Source: Brevibacillus daliensis
Lineage (GTDB): Bacteria; Bacillota; Bacilli; Brevibacillales; Brevibacillaceae
DNA length: 64,000 nucleotides
Assembly (NCBI RefSeq): GCF_021245735.1
Contig: NZ_JAJISB010000040.1
Location: 1 to 64,000, forward strand
Direction: 5' to 3'
Below, piece by piece: positions 53,401 through 64,000 of this stretch. The translations under genes and the position numbers were made by a program. Each line of letters opens with the position of its first letter. The first letter of the stretch is position 1. The notes under the pieces were generated by a model. It worked only from the letters and a program-made list of their open reading frames with translations, did not search any database and was not told the origin of the DNA.

Positions 53401-55377
53401 GTGGATCATTTTGAATTGGTTTCAGAGTTTACACCATCTGGAGATCAGCCAACCGCGATTGCTGAATTGGTGGAAGGCTTAAAAGAAGGGAAGCGACACC
53501 AAACATTGCTTGGTGCGACCGGGACCGGAAAAACTTTTACGGTAGCACAAGTAATTGCACAGGTGAACAAACCCACGCTGGTAATGGCACATAATAAAAC
53601 CTTAGCTGCGCAACTAGCAGCTGAATTTCGTGAGTTTTTCCCGAATAACGCTGTTGAATATTTCGTAAGCTACTACGATTACTACCAACCTGAAGCATAT
53701 ATTCCCCATTCGGATACTTACATTGAAAAAGATTCCAGCGTCAATGACGAGATAGATAAATTACGACATTCAGCTACCAGCTCTCTATTTGAACGAAAAG
53801 ATGTAATCATTGTGGCATCTGTATCTTGCATATATGGCTTGGGTTCTCCGATTGAATATAGAGAGATGCTACTCTCCCTGCGTGTGGGAATGGAAAGAGG
53901 CAGGGATGAGGTTTTACACCGTCTGGTAGACATCCAATATGATCGCAATGATATTAACTTTACCCGCGGTACATTCCGTGTACGGGGAGATGTCCTGGAG
54001 ATTTTTCCTGCTTCTCGAGATGAACAAGCGATTCGGGTAGAGTTTTTTGGTGATGAAATTGAACGGATTACTGAGATTAACGTACTAACCGGTGAGATTG
54101 TGAATTCCAGAGATCATGTTGCAATTTTTCCTGCCTCTCACTTCGTTACGCGTGAAGATAAGTTGAAACGGGCTGTTGAAAATATACAAGCAGAGCTTGA
54201 AGAACGTCTGCTTGAGTTAAAAGCGGCAGGTAAGCTACTGGAAGCACAGCGTCTGGAACAGCGGACGCGTTATGATATCGAGATGATGCTGGAAATGGGT
54301 TTTTGCTCTGGAATTGAGAACTACTCCCGTCATTTAACGGGTTTACCCGAAGGGAATCCCCCTTATACATTGCTTGATTATTTTCCTGATGATTTCCTGA
54401 TGGTTCTGGATGAGTCTCATATGACACTTCCACAAATCCGCGGGATGTACAACGGTGACCAGGCACGGAAAAATGTGCTGGTCGAACATGGTTTCCGTCT
54501 ACCATCTGCGAAAGATAATCGGCCGCTACAATTTGCTGAATTTGAGAAAAAGGTGCCTCAGGCCATCTATATTTCAGCAACTCCAGGTGTATATGAGCTG
54601 GAGCATACACCGAAAATGGCTGAGCAAGTCATTCGTCCTACCGGACTTATCGATCCTACGATTACAGTACGTCCGATAAAGGGACAAATAGATGATTTGA
54701 TAGGAGAAATTCAGGCAACCATTGCCAAGAATGAGCGTGTTCTGGTTACCACCTTGACGAAAAAAATGTCTGAGGACCTTACCGATTATTTAAAAGAGGT
54801 AGGAATTAAGGTGCGGTATTTGCATTCTGACATCAAAACGATTGAACGGATGCAGATTTTACGCTCGCTTCGCTTGGGTGAATTTGATGTGTTAATCGGG
54901 ATTAACCTGCTTCGTGAGGGGTTGGATTTGCCGGAAGTGTCCCTAGTCACCATCCTAGATGCAGATAAGGAAGGCTTCTTGCGTAATGAACGCTCATTAA
55001 TTCAGACAATTGGTCGTGCGGCTCGTAACGCTGAAGGTCGTGTAATCATGTACGCTGATAAAATGACAGAATCAATGAAATCCGCTATTCGGGAAACAGA
55101 GCGTCGCCGTGCCATTCAAACTGCCTATAATGAAAAACATGGTATTACTCCGCAGACGATCAAGAAAGCTATTCGTGATGTTATCGAGGCATCGCGTGTA
55201 GCAGAAGAAAAATCTGATTACTTGCCACATTTAGATTTGAAAAAGATGCCGAAAAAAGATCGCGTAGCAGTGATCGAGCGAATGGAAGACGAAATGAAAG
55301 AAGCGGCGCGCAATCTAATGTTCGAACGTGCTGCAGAGCTTCGTGATTTGATACTTGAGTTAAAAGCAGACCTGTAG
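53401..55377 (+). CDS. uvrB: Excinuclease ABC subunit B
   Basis: Helicase-like subunit of nucleotide excision repair that verifies damage and recruits UvrC. 658 residues. Walker A GATGTGKT at 38-45, the beta-hairpin region [12 protein letters not shown] (about 93-104), DESHMTLPQ, helicase motifs in [10 protein letters not shown] and QTIGRAARN, and the C-terminal UVR domain (about 620-655). Start GTG 53401 follows AAAGGAGGAGG. UvrA follows 18 bases downstream. Confidence 0.97.
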   Translation: MDHFELVSEFTPSGDQPTAIAELVEGLKEGKRHQTLLGATGTGKTFTVAQVIAQVNKPTLVMAHNKTLAAQLAAEFREFFPNNAVEYFVSYYDYYQPEAYIPHSDTYIEKDSSVNDEIDKLRHSATSSLFERKDVIIVASVSCIYGLGSPIEYREMLLSLRVGMERGRDEVLHRLVDIQYDRNDINFTRGTFRVRGDVLEIFPASRDEQAIRVEFFGDEIERITEINVLTGEIVNSRDHVAIFPASHFVTREDKLKRAVENIQAELEERLLELKAAGKLLEAQRLEQRTRYDIEMMLEMGFCSGIENYSRHLTGLPEGNPPYTLLDYFPDDFLMVLDESHMTLPQIRGMYNGDQARKNVLVEHGFRLPSAKDNRPLQFAEFEKKVPQAIYISATPGVYELEHTPKMAEQVIRPTGLIDPTITVRPIKGQIDDLIGEIQATIAKNERVLVTTLTKKMSEDLTDYLKEVGIKVRYLHSDIKTIERMQILRSLRLGEFDVLIGINLLREGLDLPEVSLVTILDADKEGFLRNERSLIQTIGRAARNAEGRVIMYADKMTESMKSAIRETERRRAIQTAYNEKHGITPQTIKKAIRDVIEASRVAEEKSDYLPHLDLKKMPKKDRVAVIERMEDEMKEAARNLMFERAAELRDLILELKADL

Positions 55378-55395
55378 GGTTAGGAGTGAATATCC

Positions 55396-58284
55396 ATGCC
55401 ATTGGATCGCATTGTGGTAAAAGGCGCACGTGCCCATAACTTGAAAAATGTAGACGTCGTCATTCCACGCGATAAATTTGTAGTGCTTACCGGACTATCA
55501 GGGTCCGGTAAGTCATCTCTTGCATTTGATACGATTTATGCAGAGGGACAACGTCGTTACGTAGAATCACTCTCTGCCTATGCGAGACAGTTTTTAGGAC
55601 AGATGGATAAACCGGACGTAGATTCTATCGAGGGTTTATCTCCAGCGATCTCAATTGATCAAAAAACAACAAGTCGCAATCCCCGTTCTACCGTAGGAAC
55701 TGTAACAGAGATCTATGACTATCTTCGCCTTCTATATGCGCGTATTGGGAAACCAGTTTGTCCACAGCATGGGATCGAAATTTCCTCACAAACCATTGAA
55801 CAGATGGTTGACCGAGTGATGGAATTTCCAGAGAGAACTCGTATGCAAATTCTTGCTCCCTTGGTACAGGGACGCAAAGGTGAACATGTAAAACTCCTGG
55901 AAGATATCCGTAAGCAAGGTTATGTACGTGTTCGTATTGATGGGGAAGTACGCGATTTATCTGAAGAAATTAAGCTGGAAAAAAATAAAAAGCACAGCAT
56001 TGAAGTGGTTATTGACCGTGTAGTGGTAAAGCCTGACTCTCAAACCCGTGTCGCTGATTCACTAGAGACAGCACTGAGATTGGCAGATGGCAAGGTTATC
56101 GTAGATGTGATCGATCAGGAAGAGTTAATGTTTAGTGAAAAACACGCTTGCCCGATCTGTGGATTCTCCATTGGAGAGCTAGAGCCGCGAATCTTTTCAT
56201 TTAACAGTCCGTATGGTGCATGTTCGGAATGTGATGGGCTTGGAGTACGAATGGAAGTGGACCCTGATCTGGTAGTGCCAAGTGTAATGAAATCACTGGA
56301 AGAAGGCGCTATTGAGGCATGGGAACCAAAATCTTCTACGTATTACCATCGACTGTTGCAATCAGCATGCGATCACTTTAGCATTCCAATGGAGGTTCCA
56401 GTAGAAGAATTGCCTGAGGAACAGATGGAAATTGTGCTCTATGGTAGCAAAGGAGAAAAGATTCATTTCCGTTACGAAAATGAGTTTGGACAGGTGAGAG
56501 AAGCGAATGTGCAGTTTGAGGGTGTTATTCCTAACCTGCAACGCCGTTACTTGGAGACAAGCTCCGATTATATCAGAGATCAAATTGAAGGATACATGAG
56601 TCAGCGTCCGTGTCCAGTATGTAAGGGTCAACGTTTACGACAGGAAAGCTTGTCTGTTCTCATAGGAAAGCGCAATATTTCTGAAGTAACCAGTTTGTCT
56701 ATTGCAGATGCACACCAATTCTTTGATCAATTAGATGTAAGCGAAAAGGATATGAGGATTGCTCATCTGATTTTTAAAGAGATAAAAGCAAGGCTTACTT
56801 TCCTGATCGATGTTGGACTGGATTACCTGACGCTAAGCAGGGCTGCAGGTACTCTATCCGGTGGAGAAGCACAACGCATCAGGCTTGCTACGCAAATTGG
56901 TTCAAGCTTAATGGGAGTTCTTTATATTTTGGACGAGCCAAGCATTGGTCTGCATCAACGTGATAATGCTCGATTGATTAAGACGCTTGAGCATATGACC
57001 AGTCTGGGAAATACACTGATTGTGGTTGAACACGATGAAGATACCATGTTAGCATGCGACTACATCATAGACATTGGTCCTGGAGCAGGGATACACGGCG
57101 GAAATATCGTGGCTGCCGGAACTCCGCAGGAAGTAATGGAAAATCTTGATTCCCTGACTGGAGCTTATCTGAGCGGACGCAAGTTTATTCCAGTGCCGTT
57201 GGAGAGAAGGATACCAGCTAAAGATGGAGAGGCTTGTGACAAATGGATTGTGATTGAGGGAGCTAAAGAGAATAACCTCCAAAACGTGTCAGTCAAAATT
57301 CCACTAGGGTTGTTTGTCTCAGTCACAGGTGTATCTGGCTCAGGAAAAAGTACGCTGGTAAACGAAATTCTGCATAAAGCATTGGCAAAAGAGCTAAACA
57401 GAGCAAAAGCAAAACCAGGTGAATTCCGCCGAATTAGCGGACTGGAGCATCTAGATAAAGTTATTGATATCGACCAGTCACCAATTGGACGTACGCCACG
57501 CTCCAACCCTGCTACGTATACTGGGGTGTTTGATGATATCCGTGATTTGTTTGCTTCCACGAATGAGGCGAAAGTACGTGGTTACAAAAAGGGAAGATTT
57601 AGTTTTAATGTGAAGGGCGGTCGCTGTGAAGCATGTAGCGGTGACGGAATTATCAAGATTGAGATGCATTTCCTTCCTGACGTGTACGTACCATGCGAGA
57701 TTTGTCATGGCAAGCGCTACAATCGGGAAACGCTGGAAGTAAAATACAAAGGAAAAAGTATTTCCGACGTGTTGGAGACGACAGTAGAAGATGCAGTGGA
57801 ATTCTTCAAAAACGTGCCTAAGATCGAACGTAAAATTCAGACGTTACTAGATGTAGGTCTGGGTTACATGAAGCTGGGACAACCTGCAACAACTCTATCA
57901 GGTGGAGAGGCGCAACGGGTTAAGCTGGCATCTGAATTACATCGCCGCAGTACGGGACGCACAATGTATATCTTGGATGAACCTACGACTGGTTTACATA
58001 CCTATGATATCGATCGACTGCTGAAGGTGTTGCAAAGATTGGTTGAAAATGGTGATACAGTACTGGTTATCGAACATAATCTGGATGTTATCAAAACAGC
58101 GGATTATTTGATCGATTTGGGTCCAGAGGGTGGTACACGTGGAGGTACGATCGTAGCAACGGGTACTCCTGAAGAGGTAGCTAAAGTGAAGGGCTCATAT
58201 ACAGGTGAGTTCCTGGGCCCTGTGTTAAAGCGTGATCTGGAGCGAACCAAGAAACGAATGGAAGACTTGGTAAAGCAGTCATAA
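55396..58284 (+). CDS. uvrA: Excinuclease ABC subunit A
   Basis: Damage-sensing ATPase of nucleotide excision repair, 962 residues. Two ABC modules: Walker [11 protein letters not shown] (about 33-42) and [10 protein letters not shown] (about 642-651); two LSGGEAQR signatures; zinc-binding Cys pairs in CPICGF, CPVCKG and [14 protein letters not shown]. Full length. Start ATG follows TAGGAGTG. Operon with uvrB. Confidence 0.97.
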   Translation: MPLDRIVVKGARAHNLKNVDVVIPRDKFVVLTGLSGSGKSSLAFDTIYAEGQRRYVESLSAYARQFLGQMDKPDVDSIEGLSPAISIDQKTTSRNPRSTVGTVTEIYDYLRLLYARIGKPVCPQHGIEISSQTIEQMVDRVMEFPERTRMQILAPLVQGRKGEHVKLLEDIRKQGYVRVRIDGEVRDLSEEIKLEKNKKHSIEVVIDRVVVKPDSQTRVADSLETALRLADGKVIVDVIDQEELMFSEKHACPICGFSIGELEPRIFSFNSPYGACSECDGLGVRMEVDPDLVVPSVMKSLEEGAIEAWEPKSSTYYHRLLQSACDHFSIPMEVPVEELPEEQMEIVLYGSKGEKIHFRYENEFGQVREANVQFEGVIPNLQRRYLETSSDYIRDQIEGYMSQRPCPVCKGQRLRQESLSVLIGKRNISEVTSLSIADAHQFFDQLDVSEKDMRIAHLIFKEIKARLTFLIDVGLDYLTLSRAAGTLSGGEAQRIRLATQIGSSLMGVLYILDEPSIGLHQRDNARLIKTLEHMTSLGNTLIVVEHDEDTMLACDYIIDIGPGAGIHGGNIVAAGTPQEVMENLDSLTGAYLSGRKFIPVPLERRIPAKDGEACDKWIVIEGAKENNLQNVSVKIPLGLFVSVTGVSGSGKSTLVNEILHKALAKELNRAKAKPGEFRRISGLEHLDKVIDIDQSPIGRTPRSNPATYTGVFDDIRDLFASTNEAKVRGYKKGRFSFNVKGGRCEACSGDGIIKIEMHFLPDVYVPCEICHGKRYNRETLEVKYKGKSISDVLETTVEDAVEFFKNVPKIERKIQTLLDVGLGYMKLGQPATTLSGGEAQRVKLASELHRRSTGRTMYILDEPTTGLHTYDIDRLLKVLQRLVENGDTVLVIEHNLDVIKTADYLIDLGPEGGTRGGTIVATGTPEEVAKVKGSYTGEFLGPVLKRDLERTKKRMEDLVKQS

Positions 58285-58305
58285 ATGGTAGAATAGATAA
58301 GACAG

Positions 58306-58341
58306 ACAGGCAGACACGATATGTGTCTGTCTGTTTTGTTT
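58306..58341 (+). terminator. Terminator of uvrBA
   Basis: ACAGGCAGACAC pairs with GTGTCTGTCTGT (one G-U pair), loop of five, then TTTGTTTC. In 58342-58624 I see no gene. Confidence 0.75.
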
Positions 58342-58624
58342 CTTAGATTTAGTTAAATATCGTAGTGAAACAGTTAACAAAATGTGATTCTGAAGAGTCA
58401 ATATTATGATGATCAAGAGTTGGAAATATTGTTTAAAGAGTATTCAAAATGAAATAACGAGTTTTGGATGTAAGTTATGCATTATACTAGATAAAGGTCT
58501 TGATATTGAAGAATTTACTCCAATCATTGTCAAAGTTTCGCATTGTCCAGCTCCTGTTTAATTCGTTACAATAGAAACAGTAAAATATCGGAACAGCGTT
58601 TTACTGCTGGGAAAGTAGGATTTG

Positions 58625-59557
58625 ATGCAAATGGTTAATGTCAGTCATCTGGTTGAACATTTTCATATGAAAGTTGTAAGTGGTGATAAGGGTTTGAGTC
58701 GAGAGATTGCAGTAACAGACCTAAGTCGTCCAGGATTGCAGTTGGCTGGATATACAACCCTTTATCCTGCAGAGCGCATTCAAATATTAGGTATGACAGA
58801 ATTGGAATTTTTACAAACGATACCAGAGGATGTTGTCATTGAACGACTCAGTTTTCTGATGAGTGAAGAGACGCCATGTATTTGTATTGCCCGCAATTTG
58901 GAGTTGCCGAAGGAAGTGCTCGCTATCTCTAATGAGCGTGGCGTTCCTATTGTTCAATCACATCTAGCGACGACAAGTCTTGTTAGTAAGTTGACTAATT
59001 ATCTGGAAGACCGTCTTGCACCGACAGCAACGATGCATGGGGTGCTTACAGATGTATATGGTGTTGGAGTATTTATATTAGGTGCTAGTGGAATTGGTAA
59101 ATCGGAGACAGCATTGGAACTGGTAAAACGAGGACATCGTTTGGTTGCTGACGATGCTGTAGAGATCCGTGAAACACAAGAGGGGCTGCTTATTGGAACA
59201 GCACCTGACCTGATTCAACATCTGCTGGAAATCCGTGGTGTCGGCATTATCAATGTCATGACTATGTTTGGGGCAGGTGCAGTGCGTAATGCCAAAAATA
59301 TTGACATGGTTGTTCAATTAGAGCTATGGGATCAGCATAAGCATTATGAGCGATTAGGCTTGGATGAGGAAAAAATGAAAGTAATGGACACTGATGTGCC
59401 TGTTATTACAGTTCCAGTTCGACCTGGTCGAAACTTAGCTGTTATTATTGAGGTAGCAGCCATGAACTACCGGCTGAAACGAATGGGTTACAATGCGGCT
59501 GTTCATTTTTCCAAGCGTTTGACAGATACCATTGAGGATCACGATTCTTTCTTGTAA
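58625..59557 (+). CDS. hprK: HPr kinase/phosphorylase
   Basis: Phosphorylates Ser 46 of HPr and reverses this, setting carbon catabolite repression. 310 residues. Walker [20 protein letters not shown] (about 155-173), LVADDAVEI, and the family signature [15 protein letters not shown] (about 204-218). I choose ATG 58625, with TAGGA before it; TTG 58622 adds one residue. In B. subtilis lgt follows; here a YvoF-like gene follows directly. Confidence 0.95.
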   Translation: MQMVNVSHLVEHFHMKVVSGDKGLSREIAVTDLSRPGLQLAGYTTLYPAERIQILGMTELEFLQTIPEDVVIERLSFLMSEETPCICIARNLELPKEVLAISNERGVPIVQSHLATTSLVSKLTNYLEDRLAPTATMHGVLTDVYGVGVFILGASGIGKSETALELVKRGHRLVADDAVEIRETQEGLLIGTAPDLIQHLLEIRGVGIINVMTMFGAGAVRNAKNIDMVVQLELWDQHKHYERLGLDEEKMKVMDTDVPVITVPVRPGRNLAVIIEVAAMNYRLKRMGYNAAVHFSKRLTDTIEDHDSFL

Positions 59558-59599
59558 TACGATAATTCGTAGCAGGGAAAAAAGGGGTACAGACTACTT

Positions 59600-60148
59600 A
59601 TGCGTAAGACCAAGCGTTACCATGTAGCGGGTGGAGTAAATCCGTTGTGGCAGATGTACAAGACGGTCAGCTTCTGGAAAGTAATATGGAATTTTACCGT
59701 TATTCAACTTGCTCGCTACTGTCCGTTTGTTTATGTGAAAAATTGGATGTACCGTACGTTTTTAAAAATGAAGATAGGCGATCATTCAGCTGTTGCCCTA
59801 ATGGTTATGATGGACATTATGTTTCCAGAAAAAATCAGTATTGGACGTAATTGTGTAATTGGATACAATACGACGATACTAGCACATGAATATCTCATCG
59901 ATGAGTATCGCCTTGGTGATGTTGTTATAGGAGATCGTGTGCTGATCGGTGCTAACACCACCATATTACCGGGTGTAGTTATTGGTGATGATGCTACCGT
60001 AGCAGCAGGAAGTGTAGTTCATCGAGATGTTCCCGCAGGTGCTTTTGTTGGAGGGAATCCGTTACAGGTGATTAGACTGGCTGAGGATGCCCCAGCTTCA
60101 GTAGAAACTGATAAAAAATTACGAACCAAAGAGATAGACATGATGTAA
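59600..60148 (+). CDS. yvoF: YvoF-like hexapeptide acetyltransferase
   Basis: Protein of 182 residues with hexapeptide repeats in the last half (ISIGRNCVIGYNTTI, VIGDRVLIGANTTILPGVVI, AAGSVVHRDVPAG), an acyltransferase beta-helix. Its N-terminal 60 residues are basic and aromatic (YKTVSFWKVIWNFTVIQLAR) and could lie on the membrane. In B. subtilis yvoF sits between ppaX and hisZ; here it sits between hprK and hisZ. The acceptor is unknown. Start ATG 59600; ribosome site GAAAAAAGGGG. Confidence 0.8.
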   Translation: MRKTKRYHVAGGVNPLWQMYKTVSFWKVIWNFTVIQLARYCPFVYVKNWMYRTFLKMKIGDHSAVALMVMMDIMFPEKISIGRNCVIGYNTTILAHEYLIDEYRLGDVVIGDRVLIGANTTILPGVVIGDDATVAAGSVVHRDVPAGAFVGGNPLQVIRLAEDAPASVETDKKLRTKEIDMM

Positions 60149-60171
60149 AAATAGACGAGAATGAAAACCAG

Positions 60172-60213
60172 AAAGATCTCCGTTACCAAGAGGATAACGG
60201 AGATCTTTTTTTT
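60172..60213 (+). terminator. Terminator of hprK-yvoF
   Basis: AAAGATCTCCGTTA pairs perfectly with TAACGGAGATCTTT, loop of nine, followed by more than five Ts. Confidence 0.9.
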
Positions 60214-60256
60214 ATGTATTCTTATAAGTATATTCGCTCAATTTAGAATTAAGCTG

Positions 60257-60285
60257 TTGACCTGAACAGGTTTTAGTAGTATATT
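60257..60285 (+). promoter_or_regulatory. SigA-type promoter of the his operon
   Basis: TTGACC, a 17-base spacer, then TATATT. A small hairpin, TTCGCT...AGCGAA, lies in the leader. I see no T-box or His-rich leader peptide. Confidence 0.6.
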
Positions 60286-60357
60286 TTCTACAATTCATTC
60301 GCTTTAGTTTATTAGCGAAATAAAGCAAACGGTCTTGTAAGGTCAGGAGGAAACGAA

Positions 60358-61524
60358 GTGGTGAAACCGTATGTGTTTGAAAAACCGCTAGGAATGCGAG
60401 ATATTCTACCTGAATTGCTACGAAAGCAACGCTTTCTGGAAAGTGTGCTTCGATCTTGTATCAACAAATGGGGTTACGAAGAAATTGCTACCCCTTCTCT
60501 AGAGTATTTCGATACAGTGGGAGCGGCCAGTGTAACAGTAACAGATCACATGTTCAAATTGTTAGATAAACAAGGACATACCGTAATACTTCGCCCTGAA
60601 TTAACAGCTCCTATTGCTCGCGTGGTCTCCTCCTTGTATAAAGATGTCCCTTATCCGATTCGCCTTTTTTATCAGGCGAATGTGTTTCGGGCGCAGGAGA
60701 AGGAAGCGGGGCGCAATGCTGAATTCTTTCAGACTGGCGTGGAATTAATCGGTGACGCTAGTGTTGACGCTGATGCGGAAGCAATTGCTCTGGCTATTTC
60801 TTGCCTTCATGAGGCTGGGGTGCCCACTTTTAAAATCGCGGTAGGACACATTGATATCGTAATGGGTTTATTGGAAGAGTGCGTAAGAGAAGAAGAAGTA
60901 CGTAGTCAGTTTTGCCGATTTTTACATCAAAGTGATTACGTCGGGTATAGACAATTGGTCATGGAATACACCGATGATGCAGATGTAATAGATAAGTTAC
61001 TTGCCATTCTGAGACTGCGCGGTGGAAGGGGAAAAATTGATGAAGCACGACAGCTGATTACCAATCCCAAATCGCAAAATGCGATTGATACCGTTGCCTC
61101 TCTTTGGGGAGCTTTGGAAGCATATGGAGTAACGGAACATGTTCTGCTCGATTTTAATCTGATCGGTCGATTTGATTATTATACAGGCATTGTTTTTGAG
61201 GGATACGCAGCAGATTTAGGGTCACCACTTTTAAGTGGAGGAAGGTATGATAATTTGTTGGAGCGTTTTGGCAGACCTGCTGCTGCAACCGGATTTGCAT
61301 TGGAGATGGACCGACTAATGACCATTCCTACCTCCTATCATGAAGTGCGTACTGAGCAGATTGTAATTTTGTATAAAGCTGAGTATAGAGAAGAGGCACT
61401 ACAGCTAGCTCAACAAAAGAGAAAAGAGCAACAGGTTGTGGTAACGGGACCTTGGACTGATGAAACAGAAAAAGCATTCGCTTCACTAGATAACAGCAAG
61501 CTAATTAGGTTAGGAGAGACGTAA
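60358..61524 (+). CDS. hisZ: ATP phosphoribosyltransferase regulatory subunit HisZ
   Basis: Protein of 388 residues related to histidyl-tRNA synthetase but lacking tRNA-charging parts. It pairs with the short HisG to make an active, histidine-sensitive enzyme. HisRS-like motifs YVFEKPLGMRDILPE, LRPELTAPIARVV, and GRFDYYTGIVFEGY with SGGRYDNL are present. Start GTG 60358 is 7 bases after GGAGG. hisG follows 3 bases downstream, as expected for obligate partners. Confidence 0.94.
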   Translation: MVKPYVFEKPLGMRDILPELLRKQRFLESVLRSCINKWGYEEIATPSLEYFDTVGAASVTVTDHMFKLLDKQGHTVILRPELTAPIARVVSSLYKDVPYPIRLFYQANVFRAQEKEAGRNAEFFQTGVELIGDASVDADAEAIALAISCLHEAGVPTFKIAVGHIDIVMGLLEECVREEEVRSQFCRFLHQSDYVGYRQLVMEYTDDADVIDKLLAILRLRGGRGKIDEARQLITNPKSQNAIDTVASLWGALEAYGVTEHVLLDFNLIGRFDYYTGIVFEGYAADLGSPLLSGGRYDNLLERFGRPAAATGFALEMDRLMTIPTSYHEVRTEQIVILYKAEYREEALQLAQQKRKEQQVVVTGPWTDETEKAFASLDNSKLIRLGET

Positions 61525-61527
61525 CAG

Positions 61528-62181
61528 ATGAGTAGCACTGATTCTCTGCAAAAACTAACGATTGCGATGCCGAAGGGGAGAATCTTTGAGGAATCCCTCG
61601 TTTTTTTAAAACAGGCGGGTGTCGTGGTGGAAGATGACTTGAAAGATTCCCGAAAATTAATTATACCCGTTCCGGATTTTCAATTAGAGTTCATTCTGGC
61701 AAAACCAGCTGATGTTCCAACCTACGTGGAGTATGGTGTTGCAGATGTGGGAGTAGTGGGAAAAGACGTGCTGTTGGAAGAGGAACGAGATGTATATGAA
61801 CTGCTTGACCTACAAATCGGGCGTTGTCGCATGATGGTAGCTGGGTTAGAAGAGTACCAGCCCTCTGCTAACCCTCGTGTCGCTACCAAATATCCAGGTA
61901 TTGCTTCTAAATACTTTAGACTTAAAGGACAGCAGGTTGAAGTGATTAAACTGAATGGCTCGGTTGAGTTGGCGCCATTAATTGGGCTCGCGGAGAGAAT
62001 TGTTGATATTGTCTCTACTGGACAGACTCTAAAGGAAAATGGCTTGGTTGAGTTGGAACACATATGTGATATTACAACTAGATTAATAGCTAATCGCTCT
62101 AGTTATCGGATGAAAAGTGAAGCTGTAGAGTCTATTGCCCAAAAATTCTTGCAGGTTATCCCTGCTGTTGAAATTCTATAA
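61528..62181 (+). CDS. hisG: ATP phosphoribosyltransferase, short form
   Basis: First step of histidine synthesis. 217 residues, so the short form that needs His[14 protein letters not shown] at the N-terminus, [12 protein letters not shown] and the PRPP-binding [14 protein letters not shown]-like [14 protein letters not shown] near residues 153-166 are visible. Start ATG follows TAGGAGAG. Stop lies 28 bases before hisD. Confidence 0.95.
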   Translation: MSSTDSLQKLTIAMPKGRIFEESLVFLKQAGVVVEDDLKDSRKLIIPVPDFQLEFILAKPADVPTYVEYGVADVGVVGKDVLLEEERDVYELLDLQIGRCRMMVAGLEEYQPSANPRVATKYPGIASKYFRLKGQQVEVIKLNGSVELAPLIGLAERIVDIVSTGQTLKENGLVELEHICDITTRLIANRSSYRMKSEAVESIAQKFLQVIPAVEIL

Positions 62182-62209
62182 AAACTTTGGTTAGGGGAGG
62201 AATTTTCTC

Positions 62210-63550
62210 ATGCTTTCCATTGTGAAACGGGAATATGTGAAAACCAAGCGGAGTATTGATTCGGGGACCAATGAGCAGCAAGAGACTGTGCGTAAGATTC
62301 TTACGGCGGTTAAAGAAGAAAGAGACATAGCTGTCCGAAGATTCACACATCAATTTGATGGAATAGAGCTTCAGGAGATTCGTGTAACAGAAGGGGAACA
62401 GGAAGAGGCAATGAGACTTGTAGCTCCTAATGTTCTACAGGCTCTAAAGGAAGCTGCCGGTAACATTAAGGAATACCATCTCAAGCAACAGCGTTCATCA
62501 TGGTTTATGACCAAGGAAACGGGAACGATGCTTGGACAGATTATTCGTCCGTTGGAGCGAGTTGGTATCTATGTGCCAGGTGGATCTGCCGCTTATCCTT
62601 CCTCTGTATTAATGAATGCGATCCCTGCACAAGTGGCAGGTGTGTCAAGCATTGTAATGGTGACACCACCTGATAAAGAGGGGTGTATTAACCCAGCGGT
62701 GCTTGCTGCAGCTCAGCTTGCAGGCGTAACGGAGATTTATAAGGTAGGCGGTGCACAGGCAATTGGAGCGTTAACCTATGGGACGGAATCTATTCCAGCC
62801 GTAGATAAAATCGTAGGTCCTGGCAACATTTATGTGGCGCTAGCCAAGCGAGAGGTTTTTGGAATGGTAAGCATTGATATGGTAGCAGGACCAAGTGAAA
62901 TCGTGGTTATTGCGGATGAGACTGCTGATCCGAGATATATCGCTGCCGATCTGCTCTCACAAGCGGAGCATGATCCAATGGCTTCTGCTATCTTGCTTAC
63001 CCCATCCCTTGATTTGGCTCGGGCTACATCTTCTGAACTCAAGAGTCAGCTAACAGACCTACCGCGCAAAGAAATTGCAGAGGCAGCCCTTACCCAGTAC
63101 GGATTTATCTGTTTAACTGCTGATTTGGAAGAAGCTTTTGAAGTGGCGAATCAGTTAGCACCAGAGCATTTAGAATTAATGATTGAGAATCCGTTTGACT
63201 CCCTGGGAAAAATCACGAACGCAGGTGCAATTTTTCTGGGAAGCTACAGCTCTGAACCAGTTGGGGATTATTTTGCTGGAACCAACCATGTATTACCTAC
63301 CAATGGAACGGCTCGTTTTTCCTCACCATTATCTGTTGATGATTTTATTAAGAAATCAAGCGTAATCTCCTACAGCAAGAACGATCTGCTTACAAATGGT
63401 CAAAAGATCGTTACCCTTGCTGAGGCAGAAGGACTTCATGCACACGCCAGAGCCATTCAGATACGTTTGGAAGATCATGATAGTAATAGAGAGAACCTAT
63501 CAGGGGGAAGAAAACATGGAGAATTCGAAAAACCGTACAGCATCCATTAA
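62210..63550 (+). CDS. hisD: Histidinol dehydrogenase
   Basis: Last two steps of histidine synthesis, NAD-dependent oxidation of histidinol to histidine. 446 residues. GVYVPGG-like RVGIYVPGGSAAYPS, the cofactor-binding VDMVAGPSEIVV, and zinc-site residues including LLSQAEHDP are present. Start ATG follows AGGGGAGGAA. The C-terminal 20 residues are charged and overlap hisB by 35 bases. Confidence 0.96.
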   Translation: MLSIVKREYVKTKRSIDSGTNEQQETVRKILTAVKEERDIAVRRFTHQFDGIELQEIRVTEGEQEEAMRLVAPNVLQALKEAAGNIKEYHLKQQRSSWFMTKETGTMLGQIIRPLERVGIYVPGGSAAYPSSVLMNAIPAQVAGVSSIVMVTPPDKEGCINPAVLAAAQLAGVTEIYKVGGAQAIGALTYGTESIPAVDKIVGPGNIYVALAKREVFGMVSIDMVAGPSEIVVIADETADPRYIAADLLSQAEHDPMASAILLTPSLDLARATSSELKSQLTDLPRKEIAEAALTQYGFICLTADLEEAFEVANQLAPEHLELMIENPFDSLGKITNAGAIFLGSYSSEPVGDYFAGTNHVLPTNGTARFSSPLSVDDFIKKSSVISYSKNDLLTNGQKIVTLAEAEGLHAHARAIQIRLEDHDSNRENLSGGRKHGEFEKPYSIH

Positions 63551-64000
63551 ACGAACTACGAATGAAACAGATATTGCGCTACGTTTTGCGATTGATGGTG
63601 AGGGAGAGAGTAAGCTTACTACAGGAGTACCATTTTTGTCCCACATGCTTGATCTCTTTACTCGTCATGGACATTTTAACCTTCAAGTTGAAGCGAAGGG
63701 TGATATCGAGATCGATTATCATCATACCGTTGAAGATATAGGAATCTGCTTAGGTCAGGCCGTACGTGAGGCGCTGGGCGATAAAAAAGGAATAAAACGA
63801 TACGGTAATGCCTTTGTACCAATGGATGATTCGTTGGCACAGGTTGTCCTTGATATTAGCAATCGTCCGCATTTGGAGTACCGAGCGGTTTATCCATCTA
63901 ATCAAGTAGGACAATTTCCGACTGAGCTTGTTCACGAGTTTTTATGGAAGTTCGCTCTGGAATCAAGAATGAATGTTCATGTCATTCTGCATTATGGACA
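63516..64000 (+). CDS. hisB: Imidazoleglycerol-phosphate dehydratase (3' end outside window)
   Basis: Sixth step of histidine synthesis. The first 161 codons are present and open to the window edge. Metal-binding DYHHTVEDIGI (about 69-79), FLSHMLDLFTRHG and the start of the second motif region near the end (MNVHVILHYG) are visible. Start ATG 63516 follows AGGGGGAAG, inside the end of hisD. The Bacillus order hisZ-hisG-hisD-hisB is kept; hisH, hisA, hisF and hisI should follow. Confidence 0.94.
   Translation, partial: MENSKNRTASIKRTTNETDIALRFAIDGEGESKLTTGVPFLSHMLDLFTRHGHFNLQVEAKGDIEIDYHHTVEDIGICLGQAVREALGDKKGIKRYGNAFVPMDDSLAQVVLDISNRPHLEYRAVYPSNQVGQFPTELVHEFLWKFALESRMNVHVILHYG

Noticed and set aside
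60290-60357. T-box or leader-peptide control of the his operon
   Set aside because: Only a small hairpin is seen. There is no T-box AGGGTGG-type sequence and no His-rich short frame.
1-64000. CRISPR arrays, rRNA genes, prophage or intact transposase genes
   Set aside because: I saw no regularly spaced repeats, no rRNA sequence, and no integrase, transposase or phage structural gene in the window.

Overview
The window looks like a chromosome segment of a motile, low-to-middle GC, Gram-positive spore-former, most likely Brevibacillus (B. laterosporus-like). This is inferred from gene content, Bacillales-type gene order, AGGAGG ribosome sites and SigD-type flagellar promoters, not from a database comparison.

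Region by region: (1) 1-8.8 kb is a late flagellar block. It holds four tandem flagellin genes with near-identical ends and different middles, then flaG-fliD-fliS-fliT and a 53-residue reverse-strand motility-type gene. Three flagellin leaders and the flaG leader carry SigD-type promoters; three flagellin leaders also carry hairpins that present GGA, as expected for CsrA control. (2) 8.9-12.6 kb has a divergent amino-sugar acetyltransferase/aminotransferase pair and a MotA/MotB-type stator pair. (3) 12.6-22.4 kb has a DnaA-box pair, an amino-acid ABC uptake pair without its ATPase, a cold-shock gene, hpf, secA, a two-component system on the reverse strand, prfB with its programmed +1 frameshift, and two tRNA-Leu genes. 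(4) 22.5-23.0 kb is a non-coding element built of nested inverted repeats. (5) 23.2-37.5 kb has a cytochrome c lipoprotein and an arginine block argC-argB-argD-carA-carB-argF, then argG-argH, with ARG-box-like operators in front of argC, carA and argG. Between the two arg parts lies a tiny secreted-peptide candidate followed by a DUF5317-type membrane protein and an HD-GYP protein. (6) 37.6-41.3 kb is a decaying polymorphic-toxin locus: a WXG100-like toxin split by frameshifts, a pentapeptide-repeat immunity candidate, an orphan nucleotidyltransferase toxin tip and two genes with in-frame stops. (7) 41.3-46.0 kb has a thioredoxin-reductase/AhpF-like flavoprotein, AhpC with a PerR/Fur-like operator, a membrane protein and an iron-type alcohol dehydrogenase. 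(8) 46.2-53.2 kb has ftsE-ftsX, an M23 peptidoglycan hydrolase, a CtpB-type protease, a MinJ-like protein and a stray FlgD. (9) 53.3-64 kb has uvrB-uvrA with a LexA-like site, hprK, a YvoF-like acetyltransferase and the start of a his operon (hisZ-hisG-hisD-hisB, the last cut by the window end).

The order hpf-secA-prfB-cccB-ftsEX-ctpB-minJ-uvrBA-hprK-yvoF-hisZ follows the Bacillus subtilis backbone. The two-component system, the roughly 22 kb arginine/toxin/peroxide block and flgD interrupt it, and lgt and ppaX are absent between hprK and yvoF. The most interesting items are the 25-residue peptide gene, the decaying toxin locus, the nested-palindrome element and the flagellin array with its leader hairpins.
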